The position numbers were made by a program, and so were the translations under genes. From Flavivirga jejuensis (GTDB lineage Bacteria; Bacteroidota; Bacteroidia; Flavobacteriales; Flavobacteriaceae), in assembly GCF_030540765.1 (NCBI RefSeq), contig NZ_JAUOEL010000003.1:496001-560000 (forward strand): a stretch of DNA of 64,000 nt. The letters are read 5' to 3'. Below are positions 9,577 through 19,922 of the stretch, piece by piece. Positions within the stretch are counted from its first letter, which is position 1; each line of letters opens with the position of its first letter. A model generated the notes under the pieces. The model ran no database searches, was not told where the DNA came from, and saw nothing but the letters and a program-made list of their open reading frames with translations.

Positions 9577-11370
9577 CTAGTGCTGTAACTCTTCTTCCCC
9601 ATCTTTAAGAGGAATGTTTTGAGGAACAAAATCGACATCATGTCCTGGTTTACTATAATCGTAAGCCCAACGATGAACATGTGGTATGTCACCTGGCCAG
9701 TTTCCATGCATATGTTCTACTGGAGCTGTCCATTCTAATGTTGTAGATTTCCATGGATTTTGAACTGCTTTCTTTCCAAAGAAAATACTACTAAAAAAGT
9801 TGTATAAATAAACGATTTGAACCACCCCACCTATTAAAGCAAATATGGTAATAATAACGTTTACGTTTGCTAAATCATCAAATAAAGGGAAGTTACTGTT
9901 TGTATAATAACGACGTGGTAATCCTGCCATACCTATAAAGTGCATCGGGAAGAATACACCGTAAGCACAAACGGCTGTTATCCAAAAATGGATATAACCT
10001 AAATTCTTATTAAGCATACGCCCAAACATTTTAGGATACCAATGATAGATCCCTGCAAACATACCATACAATGCAGAGATACCCATTACTAAGTGGAAGT
10101 GAGCCACTACAAAATAAGTATCATGTACATTAATATCTAAGGCACTATCTCCTAAAATAATTCCCGTTAAACCTCCTGTTATAAATGTTGATACAAAACC
10201 AATTGAGAATAACATGGCGGGATTCATCTGTAAATTACCTTTCCAGAGTGTGGTTATCCAGTTAAATGCTTTTACGGCTGATGGTATTGCAATTAATAAA
10301 GTTGTAAATGTAAATACAGACCCTAAAAATGGATTCATTCCTGAAATAAACATATGGTGCCCCCATACGATTGTTGATAAGAATGCAATTGCTAATATTG
10401 AGGCAATCATGGCTCGATAACCAAATATTGGTTTACGTGAGTTTGATGCCATAATTTCGGACACCAGACCCATTGCTGGTAATATTACTATATATACTTC
10501 TGGATGTCCTAAGAACCAAAATAAGTGTTCGAATAAAACTGGAGATCCTCCTTGATAATGTAATACTTCACCTTGAATAAATATATCAGATAAGAAGAAT
10601 GATGTTCCAAAGCTTCTATCCATTATTAACAATAAGGCTGCCGATAATAGTACAGGGAATGATACGACACCTATAACAGCTGTAACAAAAAATGCCCAGA
10701 TCGTTAATGGAAGTCTTGTCATAGACATACCTTTAGTACGTAAGTTAATTACAGTAACTATATAGTTAAGTGATCCTAATAATGAAGAGGCAATAAATAT
10801 AGCCATAGACACTAACCATAAGGTCATCCCCATTCCAGAACCTCCTTGAGCCATTGGTAAAGCACTTAATGGTGGGTAGATTGTCCATCCTGCTGCGGCA
10901 GGCCCTGCTTCAACAAATAAAGATATGACCATGATTATACTTGATAGGAAGAATAACCAATATGATACCATATTTAAAAAGCCTGATGCCATATCGCGTG
11001 CACCAATTTGTAATGGAATTAATAAGTTACTAAACGTACCACTTAAGCCAGCTGTTAATACAAAAAATACCATAATGGTACCGTGTATAGTTACTAATGC
11101 TAAATAAATGTCTGCATCCATAACGCCATCTGGTGCCCATTTACCTAATAATGCTTCAAACAATACATTAGGTTCTTCTGGCCATGCGATTTGCATACGA
11201 AACATCATAGACATTAATACGCCAATAACGCCCATTATAGTACCTGTAATAAGGTACTGCTTAGCAATCATTTTATGGTCTTGACTAAATATATATTTAG
11301 TTACAAACGTTTCTTTATGATGATGTCCGTGGTCGTCGTCGTGGTCGTGAGTATCTGCGTGTGCTGACAT
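9577..11370 (-). CDS. ctaD: Cytochrome c oxidase subunit I
   Basis: 597 residues, with about 12 membrane segments. The haem-copper oxidase core is clear: the helix VI motif GHPEVYIVILP with the D-channel glutamate of A1-type oxidases, HHMF for copper B ligands, and HDTYFVVAHFHLVMG for the haem a and a3 ligands. It reduces oxygen to water and pumps protons. The N-terminus is unusually rich in histidine and aspartate (HADTHDHDDDHGHHHK). It is the last gene of the act-cta operon, 27 bp after subunit II. No subunit III gene is in the window. Confidence 0.97.
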   Translation of the reverse strand: MSAHADTHDHDDDHGHHHKETFVTKYIFSQDHKMIAKQYLITGTIMGVIGVLMSMMFRMQIAWPEEPNVLFEALLGKWAPDGVMDADIYLALVTIHGTIMVFFVLTAGLSGTFSNLLIPLQIGARDMASGFLNMVSYWLFFLSSIIMVISLFVEAGPAAAGWTIYPPLSALPMAQGGSGMGMTLWLVSMAIFIASSLLGSLNYIVTVINLRTKGMSMTRLPLTIWAFFVTAVIGVVSFPVLLSAALLLIMDRSFGTSFFLSDIFIQGEVLHYQGGSPVLFEHLFWFLGHPEVYIVILPAMGLVSEIMASNSRKPIFGYRAMIASILAIAFLSTIVWGHHMFISGMNPFLGSVFTFTTLLIAIPSAVKAFNWITTLWKGNLQMNPAMLFSIGFVSTFITGGLTGIILGDSALDINVHDTYFVVAHFHLVMGISALYGMFAGIYHWYPKMFGRMLNKNLGYIHFWITAVCAYGVFFPMHFIGMAGLPRRYYTNSNFPLFDDLANVNVIITIFALIGGVVQIVYLYNFFSSIFFGKKAVQNPWKSTTLEWTAPVEHMHGNWPGDIPHVHRWAYDYSKPGHDVDFVPQNIPLKDGEEELQH

Positions 11371-11397
11371 AATCTTATATCGTTTTTATCTTTTAAA

Positions 11398-12465
11398 TTA
11401 GTTAACTAGAGAGTTTTTGAATTCTTTTTGCTCTTTAATCCAAGCATCATATTCTTCTTGAGTTTCTACAACTATCTTCATTTGCATGTTATAGTGAGAC
11501 TTTCCACAAATTTTATTACATAATAATAAATAATCAAATTCGTAACTTTCTAAAGGGTCTTCTCCTTTTGCTAATAGCGGTTTACTATTCTCAACTCTAA
11601 TATTATTAATTCTTTTAATTTTTTCTTGCATTTGGGGTGTTTCTCGCATAGCAACCGTTGTAACTGTTGGCGTGAAACCAAATTGTGTAATCATTCCTGG
11701 TACACAGTTCATTTGGGCTCTAAAATGCGGCATATAAGCCGAGTGTAATACATCTTGTGAACGCATTTTAAATAATACAGGTTTACCTACTGGTAAATGT
11801 AACTCTGTAGTAATGACATCATCTTGCGCATTAGGGTCTGATTCATCTAAACCTAAGATATTTGCACGGTCTATATCAATTAAACGTACATTGGCTTTAC
11901 CTAAAGTATTATCTGCACCACCATATCTGGCTTTCCAGTTAAACTGTTGTGCATATAATTCAACGACTAGAGGATCATCACTTTCATCTACACCCATAAT
12001 GTTAATCCAAGTGTTTAATCCGTAAATAATTAAACCTGCTAAAACAATTACTGGAATGATAGTCCAAATGGCTTCTAGTTTGTTATTATCAGCAAAGAAT
12101 AATGCTTTTTTTCCTTTTTCACCTTTATATTTATAGGCAAAATAGTGTAATAAGAATTGTGTTATGGTTTGCGTTATGAAGATAATTACCATAGAGATAA
12201 TCATCAAATTATCAATAGTCGGTCCATGCTCTGAAGCAGAATTAGACATTAAAGGTAAATCTCCCCATTTTACAAAACATACAATAGTAATGATATAAAT
12301 GAAAGCTAAAAAGCCCATCATTAAATATGCATTCATTGTGTTATCCTTATCTGTAGCAACTTGAGTGTTTTCGTTTTTAGCTTGAGCCAAATCGAAGATC
12401 TTCACCATTTGCCAGATTGCTACTAAAATAAATACTAAAACTATAATTGTTAATAAAGCAGTCAT
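11398..12465 (-). CDS. ctaC: Cytochrome c oxidase subunit II
   Basis: 355 residues. An N-terminal membrane helix (about 3-22) and two more hydrophobic segments (about 45-65 and 85-110) precede the usual helix at about 135-155, so it has more transmembrane helices than the classic two. The periplasmic cupredoxin domain ends with the CuA motif CNKICGKSHYNM (Cys-x3-Cys-x3-His-x2-Met), and the upstream copper ligand lies in VLHSAYMP. It takes electrons from the complex III cytochromes and passes them to subunit I. It follows actF by 29 bp in the same operon. Confidence 0.96.
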   Translation of the reverse strand: MTALLTIIVLVFILVAIWQMVKIFDLAQAKNENTQVATDKDNTMNAYLMMGFLAFIYIITIVCFVKWGDLPLMSNSASEHGPTIDNLMIISMVIIFITQTITQFLLHYFAYKYKGEKGKKALFFADNNKLEAIWTIIPVIVLAGLIIYGLNTWINIMGVDESDDPLVVELYAQQFNWKARYGGADNTLGKANVRLIDIDRANILGLDESDPNAQDDVITTELHLPVGKPVLFKMRSQDVLHSAYMPHFRAQMNCVPGMITQFGFTPTVTTVAMRETPQMQEKIKRINNIRVENSKPLLAKGEDPLESYEFDYLLLCNKICGKSHYNMQMKIVVETQEEYDAWIKEQKEFKNSLVN

Positions 12466-12494
12466 TGTTCTCGTTCGTCTTTATTTATATCTTA

Positions 12495-13850
12495 TTAATA
12501 ATGAAATTCTTCACTTTCTTTTCTAAAAGGATATCCTTTTACTAGTAATGGTGCTTTTGTTAAAGCTGTAAATACTATAAATATGAATAACCCTGCAAAT
12601 AGTAATATTGAGCTTATTTCTGGAATTCCTATAAACCATCTATCTCCAACAGTTGCTGGCATAATCATATTGAAAACATCAATATAATGTCCTGCTAATA
12701 TCACTAATCCTGCCATAACAACAAACCAAGGAATACGTTTGTAATCGGCATTCATTAGCATTAATATTGGGAATACAAAGTTCATAACGACCATCCCTAA
12801 GAATGGTAATTGATAATCCTCGAAACGTGTTACGAAATAAGTTACTTCTTCTGGAATGTTTGAGTACCAAATAAGCATGAATTGTGAGAACCATAAGTAC
12901 GTCCAGAAAATACTGAATGCAAACATAAATTTAGCAACATCATGTAAATGATTTTCGTTTACAAACTCTAGTTGTCCTTTTGTCTTTAAATACAAAGTGA
13001 TTAAACTTAATACGGTTATTCCACTTACAAACATACTAGCAAACACATACCATCCAAACAATGTTGAGAACCAGTGTGGGTCTACACTCATAATCCAATC
13101 CCAAGACATCATAGACTCAGTATATATGAAGAATACTAAAAATCCTGCTGTTATACGGAATGACTTTTTAAAGTTACTCTTATCTTCTGCTGTATCTTGA
13201 GCAATTGAAAACTTACGAGAGAAATGACGGTATAAACTCCATCCTCCTATAAATATAAGTGCACGAATTAAAAACCCCGTTTTATTCAACCAACCTGATT
13301 TTCCATCTACTAATTTATCATAATCTGCATGATCTGGATTTGTTATGTTTTCATTCATCCAAATAAAAATATGATCTCCTGAGAACATTGCTATAGCTAC
13401 CACTATTAAAGCACCTGGCAATAAATAAGCAGTCATACCTTCCATGACTCTAAATAATACTGGAGACCATCCTGCTTGAGATGCAATTTGAATCGCATAA
13501 AAGGCTAAAATTCCTAAAGCAATCATCATAAAGAAAAAGGCTGCTACGTATAAAGCAGACCATGGTCTGTTATGTATTTGGTGTTGTACGTGTTTTGCAT
13601 GTTCATCACCGTGATGTGCATCGACAGCATGTGCTGCTTCCCCGTGTCCTTTTTTCGCATGTGTATCTGCTACAGCATGTGTTGCTTCTTCTGCATGACC
13701 ACCTCCATGATGAGATGCTTCTTCAGCTAGCATTGTCTTTACTTCATCTAAAGATTTATGAGATGCCATAAAACCATATCCAACACCTAATAATCCTAAA
13801 ACCATTAGAATGATAGAAAATGTCTTTAACTTATTTGAAAATGTATACAT
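12495..13850 (-). CDS. actF: Alternative complex III subunit ActF
   Basis: 451 residues, polytopic membrane protein with about ten helices. It matches the quinol:cytochrome c oxidoreductase membrane subunit paired with ActC, and its place in the operon (after actE, before ctaC) agrees. Between helix 1 and helix 2 (about residues 40-97) lies a stretch dominated by His, Ala, Glu and Asp (for example HHGGGHAEEATHAVADTHAK) that could bind metal. The stop lies 29 bp before ctaC. Confidence 0.92.
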   Translation of the reverse strand: MYTFSNKLKTFSIILMVLGLLGVGYGFMASHKSLDEVKTMLAEEASHHGGGHAEEATHAVADTHAKKGHGEAAHAVDAHHGDEHAKHVQHQIHNRPWSALYVAAFFFMMIALGILAFYAIQIASQAGWSPVLFRVMEGMTAYLLPGALIVVAIAMFSGDHIFIWMNENITNPDHADYDKLVDGKSGWLNKTGFLIRALIFIGGWSLYRHFSRKFSIAQDTAEDKSNFKKSFRITAGFLVFFIYTESMMSWDWIMSVDPHWFSTLFGWYVFASMFVSGITVLSLITLYLKTKGQLEFVNENHLHDVAKFMFAFSIFWTYLWFSQFMLIWYSNIPEEVTYFVTRFEDYQLPFLGMVVMNFVFPILMLMNADYKRIPWFVVMAGLVILAGHYIDVFNMIMPATVGDRWFIGIPEISSILLFAGLFIFIVFTALTKAPLLVKGYPFRKESEEFHY

Positions 13851-13872
13851 ATCTATAATAATCTTATCAATC

Positions 13873-14424
13873 TTACTTTTCTAAATCTGATTTCAACTTC
13901 AACACGTATGATACTACTTGCCAACGTTCTTCTTTGTTCAATTGGTTTGCATAAGAACCCATGGCATTTTTACCATAATAAATAGTATGGTAAATACTTC
14001 CTGCTGTTATGGCTCTTCCTGCATCATCATAACTTGGAATACCAAGGATTTTTTCACGCTTTACAAGTTTTCCTTGTCCATTCCCTTTATTACCATGACA
14101 AATACCACAGTATATATCATATAATGCTTTCCCTCTTTCTAAATCAACTTGCGTTGAATCTAAAGTACTTACTAATGTCGTTTTTGCTAACTCATAACCT
14201 GCTGTTGTATTATCAATATCAAAAGGCACATACCCTCTTGGGATCGATCCTTCTGCAGGTAATTGTGCTTCTACTCCATTAGAAAACGCTGCTTCACCAT
14301 AAGTTTCATATCCTACAGATTCATACATATTAGGCATGAATTGATAGTTTGGAGCTGTATCTTTTTTACATGATACAGCAACTAAAACCACTGCTACTAC
14401 TAATATTTTAATTAAGCTTTTCAT
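13873..14424 (-). CDS. actE: Alternative complex III monohaem cytochrome c subunit ActE
   Basis: 183 residues. A short lipoprotein signal with the lipobox cysteine at residue 19 (VAVSC) would anchor it on the periplasmic side of the inner membrane. One haem c site, CGICHG, is at about residue 107, and a later methionine (NAMGSY) is the probable axial ligand. The family carries electrons within complex III towards the oxidase. The gene lies 22 bp before actF and 8 bp after actD. Confidence 0.93.
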   Translation of the reverse strand: MKSLIKILVVAVVLVAVSCKKDTAPNYQFMPNMYESVGYETYGEAAFSNGVEAQLPAEGSIPRGYVPFDIDNTTAGYELAKTTLVSTLDSTQVDLERGKALYDIYCGICHGNKGNGQGKLVKREKILGIPSYDDAGRAITAGSIYHTIYYGKNAMGSYANQLNKEERWQVVSYVLKLKSDLEK

Positions 14425-14432
14425 ATTTATTA

Positions 14433-14963
14433 TTAATGGGCTTTATCAACTAAATTAATTTCAACTGCTCCTGTACCTTTAAGCAAGTTTTCTAATTCAT
14501 TTTCATTTCCATGAACAGCAATTTCCATTAAGAAATGGTCATCTGTAGTTCTAGTATCTGGATTCTCAGCTTGTTTAAATGGCCACATTCTACTACGTAA
14601 GTAAAATGTTATTACCATTAAGTGCGCTGCAAAAAACACCGTTAACTCAAACATAATTGGCACAAATGCTGGCATGTTTTCTATATAACTAAAGCTTGGT
14701 TTACCCCCAATATTTTGAGGCCAATCTTCAATCATAATGAAATTCATCATCGTGATAGCAACTGTTAAACCAACTAAACCATACATAAATGCTGTAATAG
14801 CGATACGTGTAGGTGCTAACCCCATGGCTTTGTCTAGTCCGTGAACTGGAAATGGTGTATATATCTCTTCAATGTGATGTCTTTCTGCCTTAACTTTTTT
14901 AACAGCCGACATTAATACATCATCATCCGTATAAATAGCGTGAATAACTTTTGAAGCTTCCAT
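14433..14963 (-). CDS. actD: Alternative complex III subunit ActD (DUF3341)
   Basis: 176 residues with two membrane helices (about 55-80 and 100-120) and a soluble N-terminal ferredoxin-like half (KVIHAIYTDDDVLMSAVKKV). The HIEEIYTPFPVHGLDKAMG motif is typical of the DUF3341 family. ActD is a structural membrane subunit without known cofactors. Gaps of 9 and 8 bp to its neighbours indicate tight translational coupling. Confidence 0.93.
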   Translation of the reverse strand: MEASKVIHAIYTDDDVLMSAVKKVKAERHHIEEIYTPFPVHGLDKAMGLAPTRIAITAFMYGLVGLTVAITMMNFIMIEDWPQNIGGKPSFSYIENMPAFVPIMFELTVFFAAHLMVITFYLRSRMWPFKQAENPDTRTTDDHFLMEIAVHGNENELENLLKGTGAVEINLVDKAH

Positions 14964-14972
14964 TGACTATAT

Positions 14973-16721
14973 TTATTTTATTAAATTTTTAGCTTGTCCC
15001 GACCAATCATCACGTTCAGCTCTTCCTGGGAAAGAACCTGTAATTGAATCTAACAAATCATATTCTTTTTTCGTCATCTTGCTAACCTGAAGGAAGGTAT
15101 AAATACCAATACTATTTAGTGTTTCTTCCATTTTAGGTCCGATACCATTTACTTGCTTCAAGTCATCAGCTTCTTGTGTAGCAGCATCAAAGGCTCCTAT
15201 ACTTCCAAGTAAGTCATTTACTTTAGCTGAGTTATCTTCTGTTGAATTATCTTCTGCTTCAGTAGCTGTTTCTGCAGCTGGTGTTGGTGCTTGCCCTCCT
15301 GAAGTTCTTACATCCACTCCAGTTCCTACTAAACTATCGCCTCTTTCTCTAATTTTCTTATAACGTTCTCCAGATGATTTCAAAATTGTTTTAACCTCTG
15401 CTTGCGCAATTACTGGGAATGTTCTTGAGTATAATAAGAATAATACAAAAAAGAATCCTATGGTTCCTATAAATATTCCTATATCTACAAATGTTGGTGA
15501 GAACATAGTCCATGATGATGGTAAATAATCTCTGTGCAATGATGTTACAATAATTACAAAACGCTCAAACCACATCCCTATGTTTACTACAATAGAGATT
15601 AAGAAAGAGAACATAATACTTGTTCTTAATTTCTTGAACCACATGAATTGTGGAGAGAATACGTTACAGGTCATCATTGCCCAATATGCCCACCAGTAAG
15701 GTCCTGTTGCTCTATTTAAGAATGCATATTGTTCGTACTCTACACCAGAATACCATGCAATAAATAACTCTGTAATATATGCTACACCTACTATAGAACC
15801 TGTAATCATAATTACAATGTTCATTAATTCGATGTGTTGTACTGTTATATAATCTTCAAGGCTACACACTTTTCTCATAATAATAAGAAGTGTATTTACC
15901 ATAGCAAACCCAGAGAATACTGCTCCAGCAACGAAGTAAGGTGGGAAAATCGTGGTATGCCAACCTGGAATTACCGATGTTGCGAAGTCAAACGATACAA
16001 TCGTGTGTACAGAAAGTACTAATGGTGTTGCTAAACCTGCAAGTACCAAAGATACTTCTTCAAAACGTTGCCAATCTTTAGCACGACCAGACCATCCAAA
16101 ACTTAATAGAGAATATATTTTCTTTTGGAAAGGTTTGATTGCTCTATCTCTAAGCATGGCAAAATCTGGTAATAAACCTGTCCACCAGAATACCAGTGAT
16201 ACCGATAAATATGTAGATATTGCAAATACATCCCAAAGTAATGGCGAGTTAAAGTTTACCCAAAGTGATCCAAATTGATTTGGAATTGGTAGTACCCAAT
16301 ATCCTAACCATGGACGCCCCATGTGAATAATTGGAAATAAACCTGCTTGCACAACCGAGAAAATAGTCATTGCTTCTGCAGAACGGTTAATTGCCATTCT
16401 CCATTTTTGACGGAATAGTAAAAGTACCGCAGAAATAAGTGTTCCTGCATGACCAATACCAACCCACCAAACGAAGTTAGTAATATCCCAAGCCCAACCT
16501 ACAGTTTTGTTTAAACCCCAAGTTCCAATACCTGTTGATATTGTATAAATAATACATCCAATTCCCCATAGAAAAGCTACTAGTGATATAGAAAAAACTA
16601 TCCACCAAGCTTTATTCGCTTTTCCTTCTACAGGTTTTGCCACATCCACAGTAACGTCGTGGTATGATTTTTCGCCTAAAACTAAAGGTCTTCTAATAGG
16701 TGCTTCGTAATGAGACGCCAT
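14973..16721 (-). CDS. actC: Alternative complex III subunit ActC (NrfD/PsrC type) with C-terminal HhH-like domain
   Basis: 582 residues. About residues 35-440 form a ten-helix NrfD/PsrC-like quinol-binding protein, the membrane partner of ActB. After the last helix there is a charged linker rich in Thr, Ala and Glu (about 470-515). It is followed by about 60 residues that look like a helix-hairpin-helix fold, LKQVNGIGPKMEETLNSIG, ending near the C-terminus with SGQAKNLIK. Such domains normally bind DNA or act in protein contacts; here it would face the cytoplasm. The core assignment is secure, and the function of the tail is unknown. Confidence 0.93.
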   Translation of the reverse strand: MASHYEAPIRRPLVLGEKSYHDVTVDVAKPVEGKANKAWWIVFSISLVAFLWGIGCIIYTISTGIGTWGLNKTVGWAWDITNFVWWVGIGHAGTLISAVLLLFRQKWRMAINRSAEAMTIFSVVQAGLFPIIHMGRPWLGYWVLPIPNQFGSLWVNFNSPLLWDVFAISTYLSVSLVFWWTGLLPDFAMLRDRAIKPFQKKIYSLLSFGWSGRAKDWQRFEEVSLVLAGLATPLVLSVHTIVSFDFATSVIPGWHTTIFPPYFVAGAVFSGFAMVNTLLIIMRKVCSLEDYITVQHIELMNIVIMITGSIVGVAYITELFIAWYSGVEYEQYAFLNRATGPYWWAYWAMMTCNVFSPQFMWFKKLRTSIMFSFLISIVVNIGMWFERFVIIVTSLHRDYLPSSWTMFSPTFVDIGIFIGTIGFFFVLFLLYSRTFPVIAQAEVKTILKSSGERYKKIRERGDSLVGTGVDVRTSGGQAPTPAAETATEAEDNSTEDNSAKVNDLLGSIGAFDAATQEADDLKQVNGIGPKMEETLNSIGIYTFLQVSKMTKKEYDLLDSITGSFPGRAERDDWSGQAKNLIK

Positions 16722-16751
16722 AATCCTTTTATAATTGTTACTTAGTTAATT

Positions 16752-19700
16752 TTATGCTTCAGTTGTATTTCTCACTTTCGTTTGATAGATCACATTAGGT
16801 TTTGTCCCAACACTTTCTAACAAGTGATACATACGGTTATCTTCCTTAAGTTTTGCAACTTCGCTTTGTTTATCATTGATATCTCCAAATATCATAGCGC
16901 CACTGCTACAAGCTGCAGAACATGCTGTTTGGAATTCACCATCTTTGATTTCACGCCCGTCACGTTTTGCATCAAGAATTGTTTTTTGTGTCATTTGAAT
17001 ACACATAGAACATTTTTCCATAACACCACGAGAACGTACTACTACATCTGGGTTTAATACCATACGTCCTAAATCATCATTCATATGATAATCGAACTCA
17101 TCATTTCCGTTATATAAGAACCAGTTGAAACGACGTACTTTATAAGGGCAGTTGTTTGCACAATATCTAGTACCTACGCAACGGTTATATGCCATATGAT
17201 TTTGACCTTGACGACCGTGTGATGTTGCTGCCACTGGACATACAGTTTCACAAGGTGCGTGGTTACAATGTTGACACATGACTGGTTGGAATGCTACTTG
17301 AGGGTTATCTGAAGCATTTTCCATTTCACCAAATTCACTTAATGAACTTCCTAATCCAGATATATTATCCTTCTTAGTATTATCGCCTTCAAATGATGTT
17401 TCAGATGAATAATATCTATCAATACGTAACCAGTGCATATCACGGCTACGACGTACTTCAGTTTTACCAACTACAGGTACATTATTTTCAGCATGACAAG
17501 CAATTACACAAGAACCACATCCTGTACAGGCATTTAAGTCTATAGATAGATTGAAATGATGTCCAATTGAACGATCAAACTCATCCCATAAATCAACTTC
17601 TGGTGATGTTACTGGAACTGGTTCATGATTTAAAGATACCATAGGAACGGCATTCCAATGCTTCTTATCTTTAGTATTGAAGATCTCTAAATTTGTTTCT
17701 TTAATGATATCTCCACGTCCCATTAAGGTGTTATGCAACTGTACGGAAGCAAATTCATGCTCACCAGCAGCCTTCTCAATTGTTACGTTTTGTACGGTAT
17801 TAAAGTTTTGGTATAATGCATACGCATTAACACCTGTTTGCATCTCTTCTTTTAAACCTAAAGTTTTACCATACCCAAAAGATAAACCGAATGAACCTTT
17901 AGCTTGTCCTGGTTGAATCATTACTGGAGCGGTAACAGACACACCATTTACAGTCACTTTAGCATAACTACCATTTAATGCGCCATTAGCAACATGATGA
18001 TTTATTAAACCTAATGCATCTGCATCAGCTTTAGAAACCGTTAAGTAGTTATCCCAGGATGTTCTTGTAATAGGGTCTGGAAACTCTTGTAACCATGGGT
18101 TATTGGCTTGCTGCCCATCTCCCATACCTACTTTGGTATATAATGTTAATTCTGACCCTTCGTTTTTTGCAGATGCTGCTAAAGTTCTTGCTGCATTTCC
18201 TGAAGGTATTTCAGCAGTTTCTTCTGTGTCTGTGTTTGAGGCCTCAGCTGTCTCAACAGTTTCAGTAGCAATAGTACCAACAAATACACCATCGTGTAAT
18301 GCTCTGTTAAAAGAACCACCACCTAATATTCCTGTTCCCCAAGTATCCTTTATATAATCATGGTAAGAAACATCGTTTCCTGTCCATTTTAATAAGGCTT
18401 CTTGAAATTGTCTGGTATCAAATAAAGGACGAATGGTTGGTTGCATTAACCCGTAATGTCCTTTTTTAAGTTCAACATCTCCCCAAGACTCTAAGTAATG
18501 AGGTGCTGCTGCAATGTATTGTGTTTCTGAAGACGTTTCATCAACTTTCATTGAAAACGCTACAGATAATTTTGTTTTCTTTAATCCGTCAACAAAGTCT
18601 GAAGCATTTGGTAAACTATAAGCAGGATTAACACCACTCATAATAAGTGCGCCAACATTTCCAGCTTTCATATCGGCAACTAACTTAGTTACTGCCGCAT
18701 CGCTACCTTGTCTTGTTTTAATAGGTGTTGTTTTATCAAACGCTCTACTAGTTAAAGCTTCGTTTATTTCTAAAACAACTGTTTGTGCGTTTACATCTTG
18801 AATCCCTGTAACAACCAAACCATTACTTCCAGCCTTCTTTAATTGAGACGCCGCATTTTTAACTGCTGCTTCAATATGTTCTGGCAATGTTCCAGAAACA
18901 GAACCTCCAACTACATAACTATATAATTTAGCTAATGCTAATTTTTGCTCGCTAGGTTTTAATGGCACACGTTTGTCTGCATTTGCTCCTGTTAAAGACA
19001 TGTTAGACTCAAACTGAATATGACGTGACATCTTACCGTGATCTGGCACTCTGTTTTTAGAATAGTCAGCATCAAAACCGCCTCCTTGCCAATCTCCTAA
19101 GAAATCTGCTCCAACAGAAACGATAGTCATTGCTTTAGCGAAATCGTAATTTGCTAATCCGCGTTCGCCATACTTAGCTTGGTAAGCGTCTAATGCAGCA
19201 GATTCTGAAACAGCATCGTATACTACGTGACGAACATTACCATATTTTTCTTTAAACTCCGAAATCAACTTGCTTGTAGATGGACTTGCAAATGTTTGTG
19301 TTAGTAACACAATCGCTTCCCCAGCAGCACTTAATTCTGTTAATTTCTGACTTGTTTCAGAGTCAAAATTACTCCAAGAAATAGACTCACCTGCTTTCTT
19401 TGGCCCTTGAACTCTTAAGCTATCATACAAACCTAAAACCGAAGCATTCACTCTGGCATTAGCACTACCATTAGTAGTTGCCAAGTTATTATTTTCAATT
19501 TTAATTGGACGACCTTCTCTAGTTTTAACTAAAACACTAGCAAAATCAAATCCATTTGCAATGGTTGTTGCATAATGATTAGCGACACCTGGAATAATCT
19601 CTGTTGGTTGTACAATGTAAGGAATAGATTTTTTAACAGGACCTTCACAAGCTGCTAATGATGCAGCAGCTGTACTAAAACCTACATATTTTAAGAAATC

Positions 19701-19859
19701 GCGACGCGTTGTAGATGTTTCTTCTAATGTTTCTTTATCACCTAAAAATTCATCAGTAGGAATCTCTTCTACAAACTCGTTTTGTTTTAGCGTCTCAACA
19801 ATAGAGCTATTCTCGTTTAGCTCTTCAACACTTTTCCAGTATTTCTTGTTTGATGACAT
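16752..19859 (-). CDS. actB: Alternative complex III iron-sulfur subunit ActB
   Basis: 1035 residues. An N-terminal Tat motif (RRDFLKYVG, twin Arg at 52-53) is followed by a lipobox-like SLAAC with Cys at about 71. This suggests a Tat-exported protein that may also be lipid-anchored. The first two thirds resemble a molybdopterin oxidoreductase domain that in ActB carries no molybdenum cofactor. The last third is a four-cluster ferredoxin domain with CTGCGSCVIACHAENN, CQHCNHAPCETVCPVAA, CVGTRYCANNCPY and CSMC plus CSAACSSGA. It hands electrons from the quinol site to the ActA haems. It follows actA by 63 bp. Confidence 0.95.
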   Translation of the reverse strand: MSSNKKYWKSVEELNENSSIVETLKQNEFVEEIPTDEFLGDKETLEETSTTRRDFLKYVGFSTAAASLAACEGPVKKSIPYIVQPTEIIPGVANHYATTIANGFDFASVLVKTREGRPIKIENNNLATTNGSANARVNASVLGLYDSLRVQGPKKAGESISWSNFDSETSQKLTELSAAGEAIVLLTQTFASPSTSKLISEFKEKYGNVRHVVYDAVSESAALDAYQAKYGERGLANYDFAKAMTIVSVGADFLGDWQGGGFDADYSKNRVPDHGKMSRHIQFESNMSLTGANADKRVPLKPSEQKLALAKLYSYVVGGSVSGTLPEHIEAAVKNAASQLKKAGSNGLVVTGIQDVNAQTVVLEINEALTSRAFDKTTPIKTRQGSDAAVTKLVADMKAGNVGALIMSGVNPAYSLPNASDFVDGLKKTKLSVAFSMKVDETSSETQYIAAAPHYLESWGDVELKKGHYGLMQPTIRPLFDTRQFQEALLKWTGNDVSYHDYIKDTWGTGILGGGSFNRALHDGVFVGTIATETVETAEASNTDTEETAEIPSGNAARTLAASAKNEGSELTLYTKVGMGDGQQANNPWLQEFPDPITRTSWDNYLTVSKADADALGLINHHVANGALNGSYAKVTVNGVSVTAPVMIQPGQAKGSFGLSFGYGKTLGLKEEMQTGVNAYALYQNFNTVQNVTIEKAAGEHEFASVQLHNTLMGRGDIIKETNLEIFNTKDKKHWNAVPMVSLNHEPVPVTSPEVDLWDEFDRSIGHHFNLSIDLNACTGCGSCVIACHAENNVPVVGKTEVRRSRDMHWLRIDRYYSSETSFEGDNTKKDNISGLGSSLSEFGEMENASDNPQVAFQPVMCQHCNHAPCETVCPVAATSHGRQGQNHMAYNRCVGTRYCANNCPYKVRRFNWFLYNGNDEFDYHMNDDLGRMVLNPDVVVRSRGVMEKCSMCIQMTQKTILDAKRDGREIKDGEFQTACSAACSSGAMIFGDINDKQSEVAKLKEDNRMYHLLESVGTKPNVIYQTKVRNTTEA

Positions 19860-19922
19860 ATTATATAATTGAATTACTTCTTATTTATTATTTAAAGTTT
19901 TCCGTTTTTGACGAAAATAATA

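Noticed and set aside
16752-19859. ActB as a molybdenum oxidoreductase such as formate dehydrogenase or polysulfide reductase
   Set aside because: The act gene order, the multihaem ActA and the downstream oxidase genes identify alternative complex III.
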